NCBI GenBank assembly: GCA_016215155.1
Contig: JACRLQ010000009.1
Span: 26,209 to 90,208, forward strand
Length of the DNA: 64,000 bases
Source of the DNA: Nitrospirota bacterium
GTDB taxonomy: Bacteria; Nitrospirota; Thermodesulfovibrionia; Thermodesulfovibrionales; UBA6898
Reading direction: 5' to 3'
Position 1 is the first letter of the stretch, and each line of letters starts with the position of its first letter. The notes below the pieces were generated by a model that searched no databases, was not told the origin of the DNA, and saw nothing but the letters and a program-made list of their open reading frames with translations. This document shows, piece by piece, positions 1 through 8,530 of this stretch. Both the position numbers and the translations under genes were made by a program.

Positions 1-501
1 TTTTCTACAGGCTATGTAACGATGTCGTTTTCCGTGATTGTGATTATGGGGTATCAGGCCCGGTTCGGATATGCCTATGAAATGATCGGTCTGCTTACAG
101 CGGTATTTATGGCGGGCCTCGCCATAGGGGCATATTCAGGCCGCGACAGTTCCTCCCCGCTGAGGCGCCTTAGGGAATTCGAACTCTTCTTTGTCCTGTT
201 GTCAGGGGCGGCCCTCATGTCCGTCAGGAGCGAACTGCTGTATTTTATGCTTAATTTTTGCTGCGGCCTTTTGGGAGGGCTTGTATTCAGCACAGTCCCG
301 AATTGTTTCGGCCGGGACGCAGTGGAGGGCACGGCAGGCAGACTTTATGCTCTGGAGATGTCCGGTTCTTTTGCGGGGGCCTTATTGACCGGAATATTTA
401 CAGTCCCCGTCGCGGGCGTCAGAAATTCTCTTATACTGCTGATGGTCGTTAAATCAGTCTCTTTCATGCTGCTGCGCGGCATCGAAACCGAGGTCACATG
501 A
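1..501 (+). CDS. C-terminal part of membrane-embedded spermidine-synthase-like protein (5' truncated by window edge)
   Basis: The reading frame is open from base 1, so the true start lies outside the window. The visible ~166 residues are hydrophobic with several membrane segments. They contain a 'GLLTAVFMAGLAIGA' stretch like the second transmembrane half of bacterial spermidine-synthase-like membrane proteins, where a SAM-dependent aminopropyltransferase-type domain precedes or separates helices. No methyltransferase motifs are visible here, so substrate and activity cannot be read. The stop codon overlaps the next gene in an ATGA arrangement, placing it first in the visible AmmeMemoRadiSam operon. 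Family call from remembered motif similarity; moderate confidence. Confidence 0.6.
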   Translation, partial: FSTGYVTMSFSVIVIMGYQARFGYAYEMIGLLTAVFMAGLAIGAYSGRDSSSPLRRLREFELFFVLLSGAALMSVRSELLYFMLNFCCGLLGGLVFSTVPNCFGRDAVEGTAGRLYALEMSGSFAGALLTGIFTVPVAGVRNSLILLMVVKSVSFMLLRGIETEVT

Positions 502-1742
502 CCAGGGATATCAGGAATATCCGGACCGCAATCCTGAGCGTCGCACTTTCCGCCGTCGCCGTCGGACTGCTTTTTAATAACCAGACCCCGGTGATCGACG
601 AGCAGGCCATCCTCAGGGAACTTGCCCCGGGCGCTTCATTTACACAAAAGGGCGGGACACCTCCCCATTACCTGTCAGAGGGTCTTGTGGCCTTCAATAC
701 GCATGACATCTCTCCTTCCGTAAGGGGATATGCCGGACCGATAAAGACGCTTGTCGTGATGGACAGGCAGGGGCGGATAACCGGGCTCAGGATAATCGAT
801 CACAGGGAGACAAAAAACTATGTCCACTATATGGAGACGCCTGAATACCTGTCCCGCTTCATAGGCAGAAGCGTAAATGACCCCCTTGAGATCGGCTCCG
901 ACATAGACGGCATCAGCCGGGCCACGATAAGCGTTCAGGCTCTGGCGCGGTCTGTCAGAGAATCCTCCGTAAAGGCCGCCTCGGACCTGTTGGGCGTCAG
1001 GGTCCTCAGGGCTGAAGCCGGGCGGGCGTCTGAACACGCGTGGATCATTTATACAGCGTACTTCTCGGCGGCGTTTTTTTGTTATTTTATGACGAGGCAC
1101 AACCCCCGCTTTCTTTATACCAGGGACGTCAGCCTTGTCCTTGGACTTATCATCCCGGGGATTTATCTTTCAACCCCGTTTTCGATGCTCCAGTTATTTA
1201 ACATGGTCCTTTTCGGGCCGTCCAATTCTTATCTATGGCTGGCCCTTGTCATAAGCACCGCGATTTCGGTATTGCTCGCAGGAAGGTTTTATTGCGGCTG
1301 GATCTGCCCTTTCGGGGCCCTCTCGGAACTCCTCGGCCGGCTGCCTGTCAGAAAATGGAACATTTCTTCCGGCAGTGACGGGGACTGGAGACGGTTAAAA
1401 TATCCGGCGTTGGGAATTTCCATCGCCGCGGCGCTCGCCGGAAGACGTCCGGAATCCGGAAATTACGAGACTTACGTCACCCTTTTTTCATTGAGCGGAA
1501 GTTACCTGTCGTGGGGTCTTGTAGGACTGACCCTTATTGCCAATGTGAGGGTAAGAAGGTTCTGGTGCAGGTATCTCTGCCCCGTCGCGGCGCTGACCGG
1601 CCTGCTTTCGAGGTCCGACAACCGCTACGTAAGCAACAGCCAATGCCCTATGGACAACAGACCGGGGCCCCACATATCCGAATGCATAAGGTGCAACAGG
1701 TGTTTTGTGCGAACGGAAAGGACTGGAGAGCAAAATGGGTGA
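498..1742 (+). CDS. FMN-binding / polyferredoxin membrane protein (NosR/NapH/RnfG-like)
   Basis: 414 residues. An N-terminal membrane anchor (about 10-27) is followed by an FMN-binding domain (about 60-160). Its SRATIS segment around Thr143 matches the place where ApbE-type flavin transferases attach FMN in RnfG/NosR proteins. Several membrane helices follow (about 183-260, 305-350). Cysteines at about 266/270 (CGWIC-P) and 357/361 (CRYLC-P) resemble the paired CxxxCP motifs of NosR/NapH, and a C-terminal C383...C396-x2-C399-x2-C402 set could bind a 4Fe-4S cluster. The likely role is moving electrons between the quinone pool or cytoplasm and an extracytoplasmic flavin. Overlaps genes on both sides, so it is co-translated with the AmmeMemoRadiSam cassette. 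Confidence 0.8.
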   Translation: MTRDIRNIRTAILSVALSAVAVGLLFNNQTPVIDEQAILRELAPGASFTQKGGTPPHYLSEGLVAFNTHDISPSVRGYAGPIKTLVVMDRQGRITGLRIIDHRETKNYVHYMETPEYLSRFIGRSVNDPLEIGSDIDGISRATISVQALARSVRESSVKAASDLLGVRVLRAEAGRASEHAWIIYTAYFSAAFFCYFMTRHNPRFLYTRDVSLVLGLIIPGIYLSTPFSMLQLFNMVLFGPSNSYLWLALVISTAISVLLAGRFYCGWICPFGALSELLGRLPVRKWNISSGSDGDWRRLKYPALGISIAAALAGRRPESGNYETYVTLFSLSGSYLSWGLVGLTLIANVRVRRFWCRYLCPVAALTGLLSRSDNRYVSNSQCPMDNRPGPHISECIRCNRCFVRTERTGEQNG

Positions 1743-1935
1743 CGAAAAAAAATTCAGGGCGCTTCTGGTGTCGGCGGCGCTGCTGATCGCCTGCATATTT
1801 TCCTACAATATTTTTGGGGAATACTTGCGTGCTGATATTTTTGAATATATAAAAAGAAGGGCCTACTATGAAAACGTCCTGAAAAATAAGGGGCTTGATC
1901 TCAGAGAGGGCATGCATTGGAGAAAAAAACAGTGA
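1735..1935 (+). CDS. Small single-pass membrane protein of the AmmeMemoRadiSam operon
   Basis: 66 residues from the ATG that overlaps the upstream stop. A longer version from 1705 is possible but would overlap more. One hydrophobic helix (about residues 8-24) is followed by a basic, helical tail ending in GMHWRKKQ. I do not recognise a named family. Position, overlaps with both neighbours and coding-like composition support a real gene. The aromatic-basic C-terminal tag resembles the end of the other tiny protein in this operon (2928-3047), which suggests a shared docking function. That is inference only. Confidence 0.6.
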   Translation: MGDEKKFRALLVSAALLIACIFSYNIFGEYLRADIFEYIKRRAYYENVLKNKGLDLREGMHWRKKQ

Positions 1936-2926
1936 AGCGTTAAAATACAGCATGGGTGACAAGGTCAGGTGTGAACTCTGCCCTACCGAATGTGAGCTCG
2001 ATAATTATCAGATCGGAGGCTGCAGAACCAGGATCAACAAAAGCGGGGTGCTCTATAGCCTTGTCTATGGAAAACCCTGCTCGGTCGCCATTGACCCCAT
2101 CGAAAAAAAACCTTTCTATCATTTCCTTCCGGCCACGGCCGCGTTTTCCATCGCCACCGCGGGATGCGTGCTGGACTGCAAATTCTGCCAGAACTATCAG
2201 ATCTCACAGGCAAGGCCGGAAGAGGTGGACCACAAAGACCTGCCCCCGGCGGACGTTGTGAGGCAGGCGCTTTATTACGGCTGCCGTTCCATAACCTATA
2301 CCTATACGGAACCGACGGTCTTTTATGAATATATGTTCGACACGGCGAAACTCGCAAGGGACTTCAAACTGAAAAACACGATGCATACCTGCGGGTATAT
2401 AAACAGCAGACCGCTCCGGGAACTGGCCCCTTTTATGGATGCCGCCGATGTCGACCTGAAGGCATTTACAGAGGATTTCTACAGCCGTATCTGCGGCGGA
2501 AGGCTCCGTCCGGTGCTCGACACCCTTGTCGAACTAAAAAAAGCGGGGGTCTGGATAGAGATCACAAACCTTGTGATACCCACCCTTAACGACGACATTA
2601 AAAAGATCTCGGAGATGACCGCCTGGATTGTGAATAACCTCGGTCGTGACGTGCCCCTTCATTTTTCGAGGTTCTTCCCTTATTACAAGCTCAAAAACCT
2701 GCCCCCGACGCCTCCCGGCACGCTCTCGGATGCCAGGAAGGCCGCACTGGACTCGGGACTCCGGTATGTGTACATCGGGAACCTGGCGGGGGGCGGACAG
2801 AACACGTCCTGCCATAAATGCGGAAGGCTCCTGGTCGAACGTTCAGGGTTCAGGGTCAATCAAAATAATATTATTAACGGCAGATGCGGGTCCTGCGGGA
2901 CAGGCATCCCGGGAGTATGGGGGTAA
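1895..2926 (+). CDS. amrS: AmmeMemoRadiSam system radical SAM enzyme
   Basis: 343 residues. The radical SAM 4Fe-4S motif is visible as C91-x3-C95-x2-C98 (GCVLDCKFCQNY). It is preceded by the family's N-terminal cysteine set (C26, C29, C33, C43) and the segment 'AIDPIEKKPFYHFLP' typical of AmrS. A C-terminal zinc-like pair of CxxC motifs (CHKCG, CGSCG) is present. TTG at 1895 is the likely start because the family's N-terminal 'EALxY...VRCxLCP' region lies downstream of it; ATG 1952 would cut into that region. It overlaps the preceding small membrane gene. AmrS always travels with Memo and AMMECR1 proteins, encoded just downstream, but its substrate is unknown in the literature I recall. Confidence 0.93.
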   Translation: MISERACIGEKNSEALKYSMGDKVRCELCPTECELDNYQIGGCRTRINKSGVLYSLVYGKPCSVAIDPIEKKPFYHFLPATAAFSIATAGCVLDCKFCQNYQISQARPEEVDHKDLPPADVVRQALYYGCRSITYTYTEPTVFYEYMFDTAKLARDFKLKNTMHTCGYINSRPLRELAPFMDAADVDLKAFTEDFYSRICGGRLRPVLDTLVELKKAGVWIEITNLVIPTLNDDIKKISEMTAWIVNNLGRDVPLHFSRFFPYYKLKNLPPTPPGTLSDARKAALDSGLRYVYIGNLAGGGQNTSCHKCGRLLVERSGFRVNQNNIINGRCGSCGTGIPGVWG

Positions 2927-2927
2927 A

Positions 2928-3047
2928 ATGACGAGGAGATCATTTCTTGTTTTTTTCATTCTGGGGGGCCTTTCCGGTCTCCTTCGGAAAAAGACACGGA
3001 CAACGGACAGTACTCATGTGGCCAGGTTCTGGCAAAAGGCATCATGA
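2928..3047 (+). CDS. 39-residue Tat-signal-like small protein
   Basis: Starts one base after the amrS stop and ends in an ATGA overlap with the next gene. The N-terminus TRRSFLV is a near-perfect twin-arginine motif. A short hydrophobic stretch and a basic/threonine-rich linker follow, ending HVARFWQKAS. Radical SAM AmrS proteins in other genomes, as I recall them, sometimes begin with a Tat signal followed by an 'H-x-AxFW-K' segment. This gene therefore looks like a detached version of that leader. No named family. Too short for most gene finders, but the tight spacing on both sides argues that it is translated. Confidence 0.55.
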   Translation: MTRRSFLVFFILGGLSGLLRKKTRTTDSTHVARFWQKAS

Positions 3048-4459
3048 GATTGCGCACCTTTATCTCAGCCTTGTACCTGCTTTCGTTTTTGCTGACGGGG
3101 TGTTCAGCGTCTGTAAAGGAGCCAAATGTTGCCGGAGCATTTTACCCCGCCGACGGGAAAGAGCTTGCCGGAATGGTGGACGGCTTTCTTAAGGGTGTTG
3201 ACGGCAACAAGGTCGACGGCAGGCTTATCGCGCTCATCGCCCCGCATGCCGGGTATCAGTTTTCGGGGCAGGTCGCCGCTTTTTCATACGGCCGGCTTAA
3301 AGGCAGGGACATCGACACGGTCATTATTATAGGCTCCAGCCATTACGCCTCTTATACCGGGGCGTCAGTCTATACGACCGGCGGCATGATGACACCGCTC
3401 GGCACGGTAAAGATAAATGAGAAGGTAGCGCGGGGCCTGCTGAGTGAAAAGGACCAGGTCACTTTCTTTCCCGCGGCCTTCGACAAAGAGCACTCAATCG
3501 AAGTGCAGCTGCCGTTTCTGCAGAGGGTCCTGAAAAATTTCAGCGTAGTGCCGATACTCATTGGAGCCCCTTCCCGTGAGTCGTTCAATCATCTGTCCAA
3601 AAAGCTCGCAGAGGTGATGAAGGCAAGCGACAGGGTCCTGCTCGTCGTCAGCACGGACCTTTCGCACTATCACGATTATCAGACCGCCGCCGCCATGGAC
3701 CGCAAGGTCACGGATGCGGTACAGAGGATGTCCTCAGGCGACCTCGAACAGAAGCTGATGAGCGGAGAGGCAGAGGCCTGCGGAGGGTATGCCCTGCTTT
3801 ATGCCATGGCCGCCGCCAGAGACCTCGGGGCCACGGACGGGCGGCTTTTTAAATACGCCAATTCGGGTGACGTAACCGGTGACGTCAAAAGGGTCGTCGG
3901 CTATGCCGCAATGGGGCTTTATAAAAGCGCCCTCGACATGGAGGAGAGGGCCGAACTTCTTTCCCTTGCCATAAAGTCGATCTCCGAATATGTCAAAACG
4001 GGCAAAGCGCCCTCCCATGAGACGTCAAACCCGAGACTCCTTGCAAACGGCGCCACGTTCGTTACCATTAAAAGAAAGGGCATGCTGCGGGGATGTATCG
4101 GCAATATCAGCCCTGTAATGCCCCTCTTCAAGTCCGTTATCGCGAACTCGGTCTCCGCATCGTCTTTTGACCCCCGGTTCCCTAAAATGGCGCCCGAAGA
4201 ACTTACGGACATGGAGGTGGAAGTAACGGTGCTTTCGCCCCTGGAACCCCTCCGGGACAGGAAGGACATCAAAATAGGGACCCATGGCCTCTTTATAGTG
4301 AAGGACAATAAAAGCGGCCTGCTGCTTCCACAGGTCGCCGAGGAGTTCGGGTGGGACGTCGATACCTTCCTCAGGGAGGTATCTCTTAAGGCCGGGCTTC
4401 CTGAGGCCGCGTGGAAAGACTCCCAGCTTTTTTCTTTCACCGCGGATATAATCCGATAA
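3044..4459 (+). CDS. amrBA: Memo-AMMECR1 fusion lipoprotein (AmmeMemoRadiSam proteins B and A)
   Basis: 471 residues. A signal peptide ends in the lipobox LLTGC (Cys20), so the product should be a lipid-anchored extracytoplasmic protein. Residues about 28-290 are a Memo domain (PNVAGAFYPAD start; IAPHAGYQFSGQVAA; STDLSHYHDY). Residues about 295-471 are an AMMECR1 domain (GMLRGCIGNI; SASSFDPRFP; LLLPQVAEEFGWD). The two are usually separate genes in the AmmeMemoRadiSam system. Fusion plus lipidation implies both act outside the cytoplasm, while the partner radical SAM enzyme upstream has no signal of its own. The start overlaps the preceding small gene. Domain calls are secure; the reaction is unknown. 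Confidence 0.92.
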   Translation: MRLRTFISALYLLSFLLTGCSASVKEPNVAGAFYPADGKELAGMVDGFLKGVDGNKVDGRLIALIAPHAGYQFSGQVAAFSYGRLKGRDIDTVIIIGSSHYASYTGASVYTTGGMMTPLGTVKINEKVARGLLSEKDQVTFFPAAFDKEHSIEVQLPFLQRVLKNFSVVPILIGAPSRESFNHLSKKLAEVMKASDRVLLVVSTDLSHYHDYQTAAAMDRKVTDAVQRMSSGDLEQKLMSGEAEACGGYALLYAMAAARDLGATDGRLFKYANSGDVTGDVKRVVGYAAMGLYKSALDMEERAELLSLAIKSISEYVKTGKAPSHETSNPRLLANGATFVTIKRKGMLRGCIGNISPVMPLFKSVIANSVSASSFDPRFPKMAPEELTDMEVEVTVLSPLEPLRDRKDIKIGTHGLFIVKDNKSGLLLPQVAEEFGWDVDTFLREVSLKAGLPEAAWKDSQLFSFTADIIR

Positions 4460-4518
4460 TCTGTTTTATTAATATATTAATGTATTAATTCGAAGTTACT
4501 TTATATAATCAACAGATA

Positions 4519-4527
4519 TGTTAAAAT
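4519..4527 (+). promoter_or_regulatory. Putative extended -10 element (TGnTAAAAT)
   Basis: TGTTAAAAT lies about 43 bases upstream of ATG 4570 in the AT-rich spacer after the AmmeMemoRadiSam operon. The same TGnTAAAAT core occurs in three other intergenic regions of this window ahead of genes (16266, 21540, 34334). That supports a housekeeping extended -10 promoter. No clear -35 box. Confidence 0.4.
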
Positions 4528-4569
4528 GCGTTGTCGGGAGGAAAAGACTTCCCAGATCGGCTTCTTTAT

Positions 4570-6108
4570 ATGAACAAACCAAGCAACGAATATAGTGCAG
4601 CAGGGCCGGCGGGGTTCTCACGCTGGCATATCTTCTCCCTCGTCATGTCCGTTCTGGGCATATTTTCGATCGTATTGTTTGCGATAACGAATTATATCTG
4701 GGAAGACCAGATGCAGGATTTCATGGTAGTCGATGCGGTCACTGACATAAAAAAGGACCTCGCCGCCTTTCAACTCGGTCTCGTGGAATATTTAAACGGA
4801 GACCCGGACAATGACGTGGGCAAGGCTCGGCAGAAATTTTTCAGGGCCTCGGACACCGCAAGAAAACTGCTTACGGGCGGCGAGGTAGAGACGGGGAGAT
4901 TTCTTCGCCCCATCGACAACCGGGATTTCCGCGCGCAGGCCGAGTCCATGCTTGTCTCTATGGACAAACTCCAGGACATAACTCTCCTGGGGCTTAGGGA
5001 GAGACGCTCAGGCTGGGCAGGCCCGGGCCCCGTCCGCGAATTTGACGCCGCCTTCAAGGTCGTGATGACGAAAACGGAAAAACTTGAAGAGGACATGGAG
5101 AAAAAAATCATCTCGAGCATGGACCAGTTCCGAAGGCTTTACAGGACTATAATGATCGTCTGGTCCGTGATCATCACAGGCGCCGCAACGGGGCTTGCCA
5201 TACTTTCCAAACGCAGAAAACGTTCAGAGTCGAGACTCTCCGCTCTGGAACAGAAATACAGGTCTCTCGTTGATTCTACGGACGACTCGATCTACCTTGT
5301 CGATTCTTCCTGTAATTATCTGTTCGTAAACAGAAAACATCTTTCGCGCATGGGTCTCAGCATCGAAAATGTCGAAAATGTCAATTACGGGGACCTGCAT
5401 TCGGAAACCGAGACGCAGGTATTTCAAGAGAGGGTCGAAAAGGTCTTCAGCACGGGGGCTTCCGCCCAATACGAGCACCAGAGCTTCAGGGACAAGAGAT
5501 ACTTTCTCCAGACGTTCAGCCCCGTCAAGGACACCGAGGAAAAAATAACCGCGGTCACCGTAGTTTCGAAGAATATCACCGACAGAAAGCTGATGGAGGA
5601 TGAGCTTAGGGCCCTTTCTCTGACCGACGAACTCACCGGCCTCTATAACCGCCGGGGGTTTATGACGCTCGGGGAACAGCAGTTAAGGGTCGCCGGACGG
5701 CTGAAAAAAAGGCTTTATCTGATTTCAGCGGACCTCGATGACCTCAAGACCGTCAACGACGTGATGGGCCATAAGGCGGGAGATGCCGCCCTTCAGGAGA
5801 CGGCGAACATACTGCGTTCGAATTTTCGCGAGTCCGACATAATCGCCCGCATAGGCGGAGACGAATTTGCGATCATACCGATCGAGATGACCGACGAGAG
5901 CGCCGAGGGCATATTAAAGAGGATCGGAGACAGCTTTGACAAAAACAACGACGGTAACGGCCGGGGCTATAAGCTTACCGTAAGCCTGGGCATATCGTGG
6001 TGCGATCCTGACGGCGCCCGCTCGATCGAGCAGCTCCTCGAACTATCGGACGTCTCGATGTATGAACAAAAAAGGGTCAAGAAGAATTCTCAGGCAGCGG
6101 GGTCATAG
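4570..6108 (+). CDS. Membrane PAS-GGDEF diguanylate cyclase
   Basis: 512 residues from ATG 4570; a TTG at 4531 would add 13. Two membrane helices (about residues 20-45 and 185-205) flank a helical periplasmic sensor segment. A PAS domain (about 220-340, SLVDSTDDSIYLVD) leads into a GGDEF domain (about 350-505). The active site reads IARIGGDEFAIIP. An upstream RESD five residues before it is an intact I-site (RxxD), so product inhibition by c-di-GMP is expected. Predicted to make c-di-GMP in response to a periplasmic or PAS-sensed signal. Its 3' end overlaps the converging gene on the other strand by 19 bases. Confidence 0.9.
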   Translation: MNKPSNEYSAAGPAGFSRWHIFSLVMSVLGIFSIVLFAITNYIWEDQMQDFMVVDAVTDIKKDLAAFQLGLVEYLNGDPDNDVGKARQKFFRASDTARKLLTGGEVETGRFLRPIDNRDFRAQAESMLVSMDKLQDITLLGLRERRSGWAGPGPVREFDAAFKVVMTKTEKLEEDMEKKIISSMDQFRRLYRTIMIVWSVIITGAATGLAILSKRRKRSESRLSALEQKYRSLVDSTDDSIYLVDSSCNYLFVNRKHLSRMGLSIENVENVNYGDLHSETETQVFQERVEKVFSTGASAQYEHQSFRDKRYFLQTFSPVKDTEEKITAVTVVSKNITDRKLMEDELRALSLTDELTGLYNRRGFMTLGEQQLRVAGRLKKRLYLISADLDDLKTVNDVMGHKAGDAALQETANILRSNFRESDIIARIGGDEFAIIPIEMTDESAEGILKRIGDSFDKNNDGNGRGYKLTVSLGISWCDPDGARSIEQLLELSDVSMYEQKRVKKNSQAAGS

Positions 6109-7022
6109 TGGTCCTTTTCAGGATGCTTCTCTGAGATCAGCGAGGTGTCGAATATATCGTCCACCGAAACGTCCTTTCTTATGTAGCCCAGCCGTTTGAG
6201 ACACGCGGCAAATTTCATCGTAGCGGCGATATATTCATAAGGCAGCGCCGCGCAATATTTTGGGGATATTTTAAGGGTCTCCAGGACGAACTCACTGTCG
6301 ATAAACCCCACATACCCGGAGATTGTCCCGGCCGCGCCCGAGGGGTCGTCTCTTAAGGACCTGGCCGCGTCCTCATGCAGACGGAGAAATTCTCCGGCAA
6401 CGCCGCGTTCCGCCAGCAGAAAGTCCTGATCGGCGATAATCCCGTAACTGGGGTTATAGGGCCATATCATGGCCGGTGGGTAAAGAGGAGTAAAACCCTT
6501 ATACCTCCTAAGTGCTGCGGCAAGCGCCGGGGTCCCGACCGCCGCCGCAAGGTCCCCTTTTACCGCGGCCTCCGTTATCTGGTCCGACCACGCGAAATTT
6601 ATGACATTTATCTTGCCCGAAAGACCGTGCCTGTCCATGACGTCTTTCAGGATGACATCGTGGATGGACCCTCTGCCCGGCACACCGATACTGCGGCCCC
6701 TGAACTGACTCAATATTTTACTAAGGTCGGTCTCCCGGGGGAACCCGGCTGATCCCGACTCTCCGCAAAACACCGTCCCTTCGATATGTCCGCCGGCAAT
6801 GCACTTTATCCTGACGCCGCGCTCAATGCCTATGATGACGGGAGGTAGTCCGACATATGCGATGTCGAGGGCCTTTTTTTCGAACGCGTCTACGATTGCG
6901 GGGCCGGTGCCAAAGAGCCGCCAGTCAACCTGGCATCCGAGACGTTCTTCCACCTCCCCGCCTGCCATAAGAAGCACAGCTGTGTGATAAAAAGTCGACA
7001 GATGTCCGATTCTGAGCTTCAA
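6090..7022 (-). CDS. Soluble NMT1/SsuA-type solute-binding protein without signal peptide
   Basis: 310 residues beginning MKLRIGHLSTFYHTAVLL. The class II periplasmic-binding fold of the NitT/TauT/SsuA (NMT1-like) family is suggested by the 'ALDIAYVGLPPVIIGIERG' stretch and a downstream hinge-like region. There is no signal peptide or lipobox, and no ABC permease or ATPase is encoded nearby. It may act in the cytoplasm, for example as a ligand sensor or as a THI5-like enzyme, rather than in transport. Overlaps the 3' end of the convergent diguanylate cyclase gene. Family moderately sure; ligand unknown. Confidence 0.65.
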   Translation of the reverse strand: MKLRIGHLSTFYHTAVLLMAGGEVEERLGCQVDWRLFGTGPAIVDAFEKKALDIAYVGLPPVIIGIERGVRIKCIAGGHIEGTVFCGESGSAGFPRETDLSKILSQFRGRSIGVPGRGSIHDVILKDVMDRHGLSGKINVINFAWSDQITEAAVKGDLAAAVGTPALAAALRRYKGFTPLYPPAMIWPYNPSYGIIADQDFLLAERGVAGEFLRLHEDAARSLRDDPSGAAGTISGYVGFIDSEFVLETLKISPKYCAALPYEYIAATMKFAACLKRLGYIRKDVSVDDIFDTSLISEKHPEKDHYDPAA

Positions 7023-7073
7023 ATGTCAAACCGTGGTTACATGGAATGATGACGGAAGAGGGCTCCGCCGCGG

Positions 7074-7655
7074 TCAGACGGCCTTTTTCTTTTTAATGGC
7101 CCCGAAGTTGGTAAGCAGGAGATCATATTTATGTTTAAGGTCGACGATAGACCTCAGAAGCACCGCATAGAGAGGGTTAAGTCTGAGGTAGGGCTTGAGG
7201 ACGTTTGCCATCTTTACAAGGTTGGACTCGCATTCCTCAACGCAGCTGGAGGTCTGTTCCTTGACCAGCTCGTCATAGCAGTAGAATATCTCAAGGTAGA
7301 TGTCCGTGACCAGGCAGAACTCGTTAAGGATCGTCTGAGTAATGGCCTCATCCTGGGCGATCCTTTTTTTCCTGAGCCTTCTCATGAATTCTATGTGCTC
7401 GGCCTGGATGTTCTTGAGCTGCTTTATTATGGATTTCAGATCAGCGGTATTACGGTTGAACAGGTTCTTATAGACAAAGGTCTTTGATATTTTTTTCCAG
7501 TGTTTCAGGTGGCTTTTTTTCCACTCCGCCATGTCCATCCAGAAGGAAACAAGCGGACGGTCGAAGTCATCACGCTTCGAAAAAAGCGTATAGGTCTCGT
7601 ACGCCAGTTCGTCGAGCCGCCTGCCCATATCTATTATCTCTTTTATCTCTTTCAT
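7074..7655 (-). CDS. All-helical, ferritin-like hypothetical protein
   Basis: 193 residues, predicted almost entirely alpha-helical, with a basic C-terminus (AIKKKKAV). The N-terminal region, 'LAYETYTLFSKR...FWMDMAEWKKSHLKHWKKI', looks like the first two helices of ferritin/rubrerythrin-like bundles (E...E-xx-H spacing), but the full set of iron ligands is not evident. Cytoplasmic, single gene, preceded by a 160-base AT-richer spacer. I assign no function. Confidence 0.7.
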   Translation of the reverse strand: MKEIKEIIDMGRRLDELAYETYTLFSKRDDFDRPLVSFWMDMAEWKKSHLKHWKKISKTFVYKNLFNRNTADLKSIIKQLKNIQAEHIEFMRRLRKKRIAQDEAITQTILNEFCLVTDIYLEIFYCYDELVKEQTSSCVEECESNLVKMANVLKPYLRLNPLYAVLLRSIVDLKHKYDLLLTNFGAIKKKKAV

Positions 7656-7817
7656 ATTGTGTTTGTTTTATACCTGAGAATTGGTCAAAAACCGGTCCGG
7701 AATGAAATCCGCGTACATTCAGATTACCATATTCGGGGATAAAAATATAGATTTATCTTTCAGAAGGTCGTTTCCATCAGACAACCGGCGACACTCTTCC
7801 GGGCCTTCGGGTGGGGA

Positions 7818-8102
7818 TCAGCGGACCGCCAGGGCCAGTTCACGCTTATATCCGGACCGTCTTTTCCCGTCCTTTTGATATAATTGATGCCTGTTGGGGG
7901 CGCTGCAAGAGATGTTACCCGAGGCCTGGGATACCATTTGGAGCAGTTTTGCCTGTTCGAGAAGATTCATGCCGGCCAGGGCGGCGCAGGTGAGAAAATC
8001 ATCGCCCTGAAAAAACGCAAGGCTCTCCTGTTTATGTTCATCGTTCCAGAGGTCCTCAATTGACTGTAATATTATGCCTTCCGCGAGATTACCTAATTTC
8101 AT
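7818..8102 (-). CDS. Small hypothetical helical protein, last gene of the sigma54-driven operon
   Basis: 94 residues from ATG 8102, preceded by an AAAGGGG ribosome-binding site; an upstream ATG at 8120 is also in frame. The first 70 residues are amphipathic helix (LAEGIILQSIEDLW...LEQAKLLQMV). The tail is basic and looks unstructured. No family recognised. It follows a stand-alone response regulator by 15-32 bases on the same strand, so it is probably co-transcribed with it and with the two cysteine-rich genes upstream. Confidence 0.5.
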   Translation of the reverse strand: MKLGNLAEGIILQSIEDLWNDEHKQESLAFFQGDDFLTCAALAGMNLLEQAKLLQMVSQASGNISCSAPNRHQLYQKDGKRRSGYKRELALAVR

Positions 8103-8134
8103 AGCCAGTCCCCTTTCCATAGTATATATTCATT

Positions 8135-8530
8135 TCATGCCGAATATCTGTTTACGGTTTCCGCCAGCTGCTGATGCAAAAGAGGCTTGAAAATCCAGGC
8201 GTCCACACCCGCCAGATCGCCCTCTGTTTTAATCCGCCCCCTTGACCTGCGGCTGGTAAGCATTACCACGGGGATGGATGCGGCCTGAGGGATCCTCCTG
8301 AGTTGCCGGATGAAATTCAGTCCGTCCATCCGGGGCATCTGAAGGTCGGTAATGATCATATGGAAATCCGCCCCGTTCACCTTATCAAGGGCGTCGATCC
8401 CATTTACGGCCTCATATACGCAGTATCCCTCGCTTTTGAGAATCAGGGACGCAAGCTGCCGAATGGAGTCTTCATCGTCCACGATCAATATATTCCTGAC
8501 CATCATCTTCCCGGTGCCTGTATTATTCAT
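8135..8530 (-). CDS. CheY-like single-domain response regulator
   Basis: 131 residues with only a receiver domain: acidic pair (IVDDED), phospho-acceptor Asp in MIITDLQMPRMDG, switch Thr in VVMLTS, and Lys in WIFKP. No output domain, so it works by protein contact or as a phosphate shuttle. The start codon overlaps the stop of the upstream cysteine-rich gene (ATGA), so the two are translationally coupled. Probably a downstream element of the neighbouring kinase/sigma54 activator circuit. Confidence 0.88.
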   Translation of the reverse strand: MNNTGTGKMMVRNILIVDDEDSIRQLASLILKSEGYCVYEAVNGIDALDKVNGADFHMIITDLQMPRMDGLNFIRQLRRIPQAASIPVVMLTSRRSRGRIKTEGDLAGVDAWIFKPLLHQQLAETVNRYSA

